Below, in pieces: positions 63,785-64,000 of a stretch of 64,000 nucleotides of DNA (the stretch's first letter is position 1; every line of letters begins with the position of its first letter). The DNA is taken from the NCBI GenBank assembly GCA_963740765.1, contig CAVUFN010000012.1:62001-126000 (forward strand). The letters are read 5' to 3'. This DNA is from DATLGB01 sp963740765 (GTDB lineage Bacteria > Actinomycetota > Thermoleophilia > Solirubrobacterales > Solirubrobacteraceae). The notes under the pieces were generated by a model. It made no database searches and had not been told where the DNA came from. It worked only from the letters and a program-made list of their open reading frames with translations. A program made the translations under genes and the position numbers.

Positions 63785-64000
63785 TCGACGTCCTCGGGCG
63801 TCGTGTCCCAGGAGCACATCCAGCGCACCTCGCCCGTGTGCTCGTCCCAGACGTAGAAGCGCCAATCCTCCTGCAGCGACGCGGTCACCGCCGGGTCGAG
63901 GAGGGCGAAGACGGCGTTGGCCTGCGGCGTCTGGGTGACGGTGACGCCCGGCGCACCCTGCAGCGCCGCGGCCAGCCGGCGCGCCATCGCGTTGGCGTGC
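63748..64000 (-). CDS. L-threonine aldolase/beta-eliminating lyase, C-terminal part only
   Basis: The last 83 residues or so of a PLP-dependent lyase; the rest lies past the right edge. HANAMARRLAAAL is in frame at the edge, and VRWMCSWDTTPEDVDQFAADV matches the end of actinobacterial low-specificity threonine aldolases (W-x-x-SWDTT-x-E/P-D-V). Such enzymes cleave threonine to glycine and acetaldehyde. The identification rests on these two stretches only, since the PLP Lys is outside. Confidence 0.72.
   Translation of the reverse strand, partial: HANAMARRLAAALQGAPGVTVTQTPQANAVFALLDPAVTASLQEDWRFYVWDEHTGEVRWMCSWDTTPEDVDQFAADVRSRAA

Noticed and set aside
1..64000. Mobile elements, prophage, tRNA or rRNA genes
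   Set aside because: No transposase, integrase, phage structural gene, tRNA cloverleaf or rRNA segment was seen on either strand.

Overview
The window is GC-rich bacterial DNA (about 70 % by eye) with tightly packed genes on both strands, many GTG and TTG starts and many 1-8 nt stop/start overlaps. The gene content is actinobacterial: a mycobacterial-type GH15 trehalase/glucoamylase, an F420-type luciferase-like oxidoreductase, a small Cys-rich biotin synthase auxiliary protein, a DUF2510 protein and paired acyl-CoA dehydrogenases. Several secreted proteins end in very Arg/Lys-rich tails. Together this suggests Thermoleophilia/Solirubrobacterales (Solirubrobacter, Conexibacter or a relative); that placement is inference. 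I see no tRNA, rRNA, insertion sequence, prophage or CRISPR array, so this reads as chromosomal core.

Layout. 1-9.6 kb: a truncated flavin oxidoreductase, a secreted subtilase with VCBS-like repeats, a sensor kinase, a structured intergenic segment that may be a small RNA, a methyltransferase, a hydrolase, a TSUP permease and a stress protein. 9.6-15 kb: an APC amine/amino-acid permease divergent from a complete polyamine ABC importer (potA-D-B-C). 15-18 kb: an SDR gene, then a c-di-AMP (ydaO-type) riboswitch leading an NlpC/P60 cell-wall hydrolase, then an RTX-like secreted protein. 18-26 kb: two adjacent acyl-CoA dehydrogenases, a hydrolase, a two-component system with a PDZ protein, and an acyl-CoA oxidase. 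26-30.7 kb: a biotin operon bioA-bioD-bioB-bsaP-bioF with a lipoate-ligase-like gene at its end. 30.7-34.8 kb: a GMC oxidoreductase and a hydroxyacid-oxoacid transhydrogenase divergent from a D-2-hydroxyglutarate dehydrogenase-like flavoprotein, which together could form a 4-hydroxybutyrate oxidation cycle. 34.8-44.2 kb: thioesterase, CBS protein, GGDEF-EAL protein, a galactose-oxidase-like protein, GH15 and a DUF2510 membrane protein. 44-53.7 kb: membrane glycosyltransferase-like proteins, SDR, FNT channel, a GT2 glycosyltransferase with a flippase-like protein, a UDP-sulfoquinovose synthase homologue and a HAD phosphatase. 53.7-64 kb: PhoD phosphatase, secreted proteins, an enoyl-CoA hydratase-fold protein, a PQQ-type sugar dehydrogenase, zwf, a beta-helix protein, an F420 oxidoreductase, a methyltransferase and a truncated threonine-aldolase-like gene.

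The strongest regulatory signal is a recurring arrangement: a hexamer of the form (T/C)ANNNT ends 6-8 nt before the start codon of about two dozen genes. This is what leaderless transcription looks like, and it often decides the start codon. In four divergent pairs the two opposed hexamers overlap each other within gaps of 18-26 bp, or beside the riboswitch. Only genes inside operons, and a few others such as 38688-40991, 43088-44194, 47932-48867 and 53894-55381, show clear Shine-Dalgarno sequences.

Functional calls rest on motifs read by eye. No database search was run; alignments to named families are from memory.
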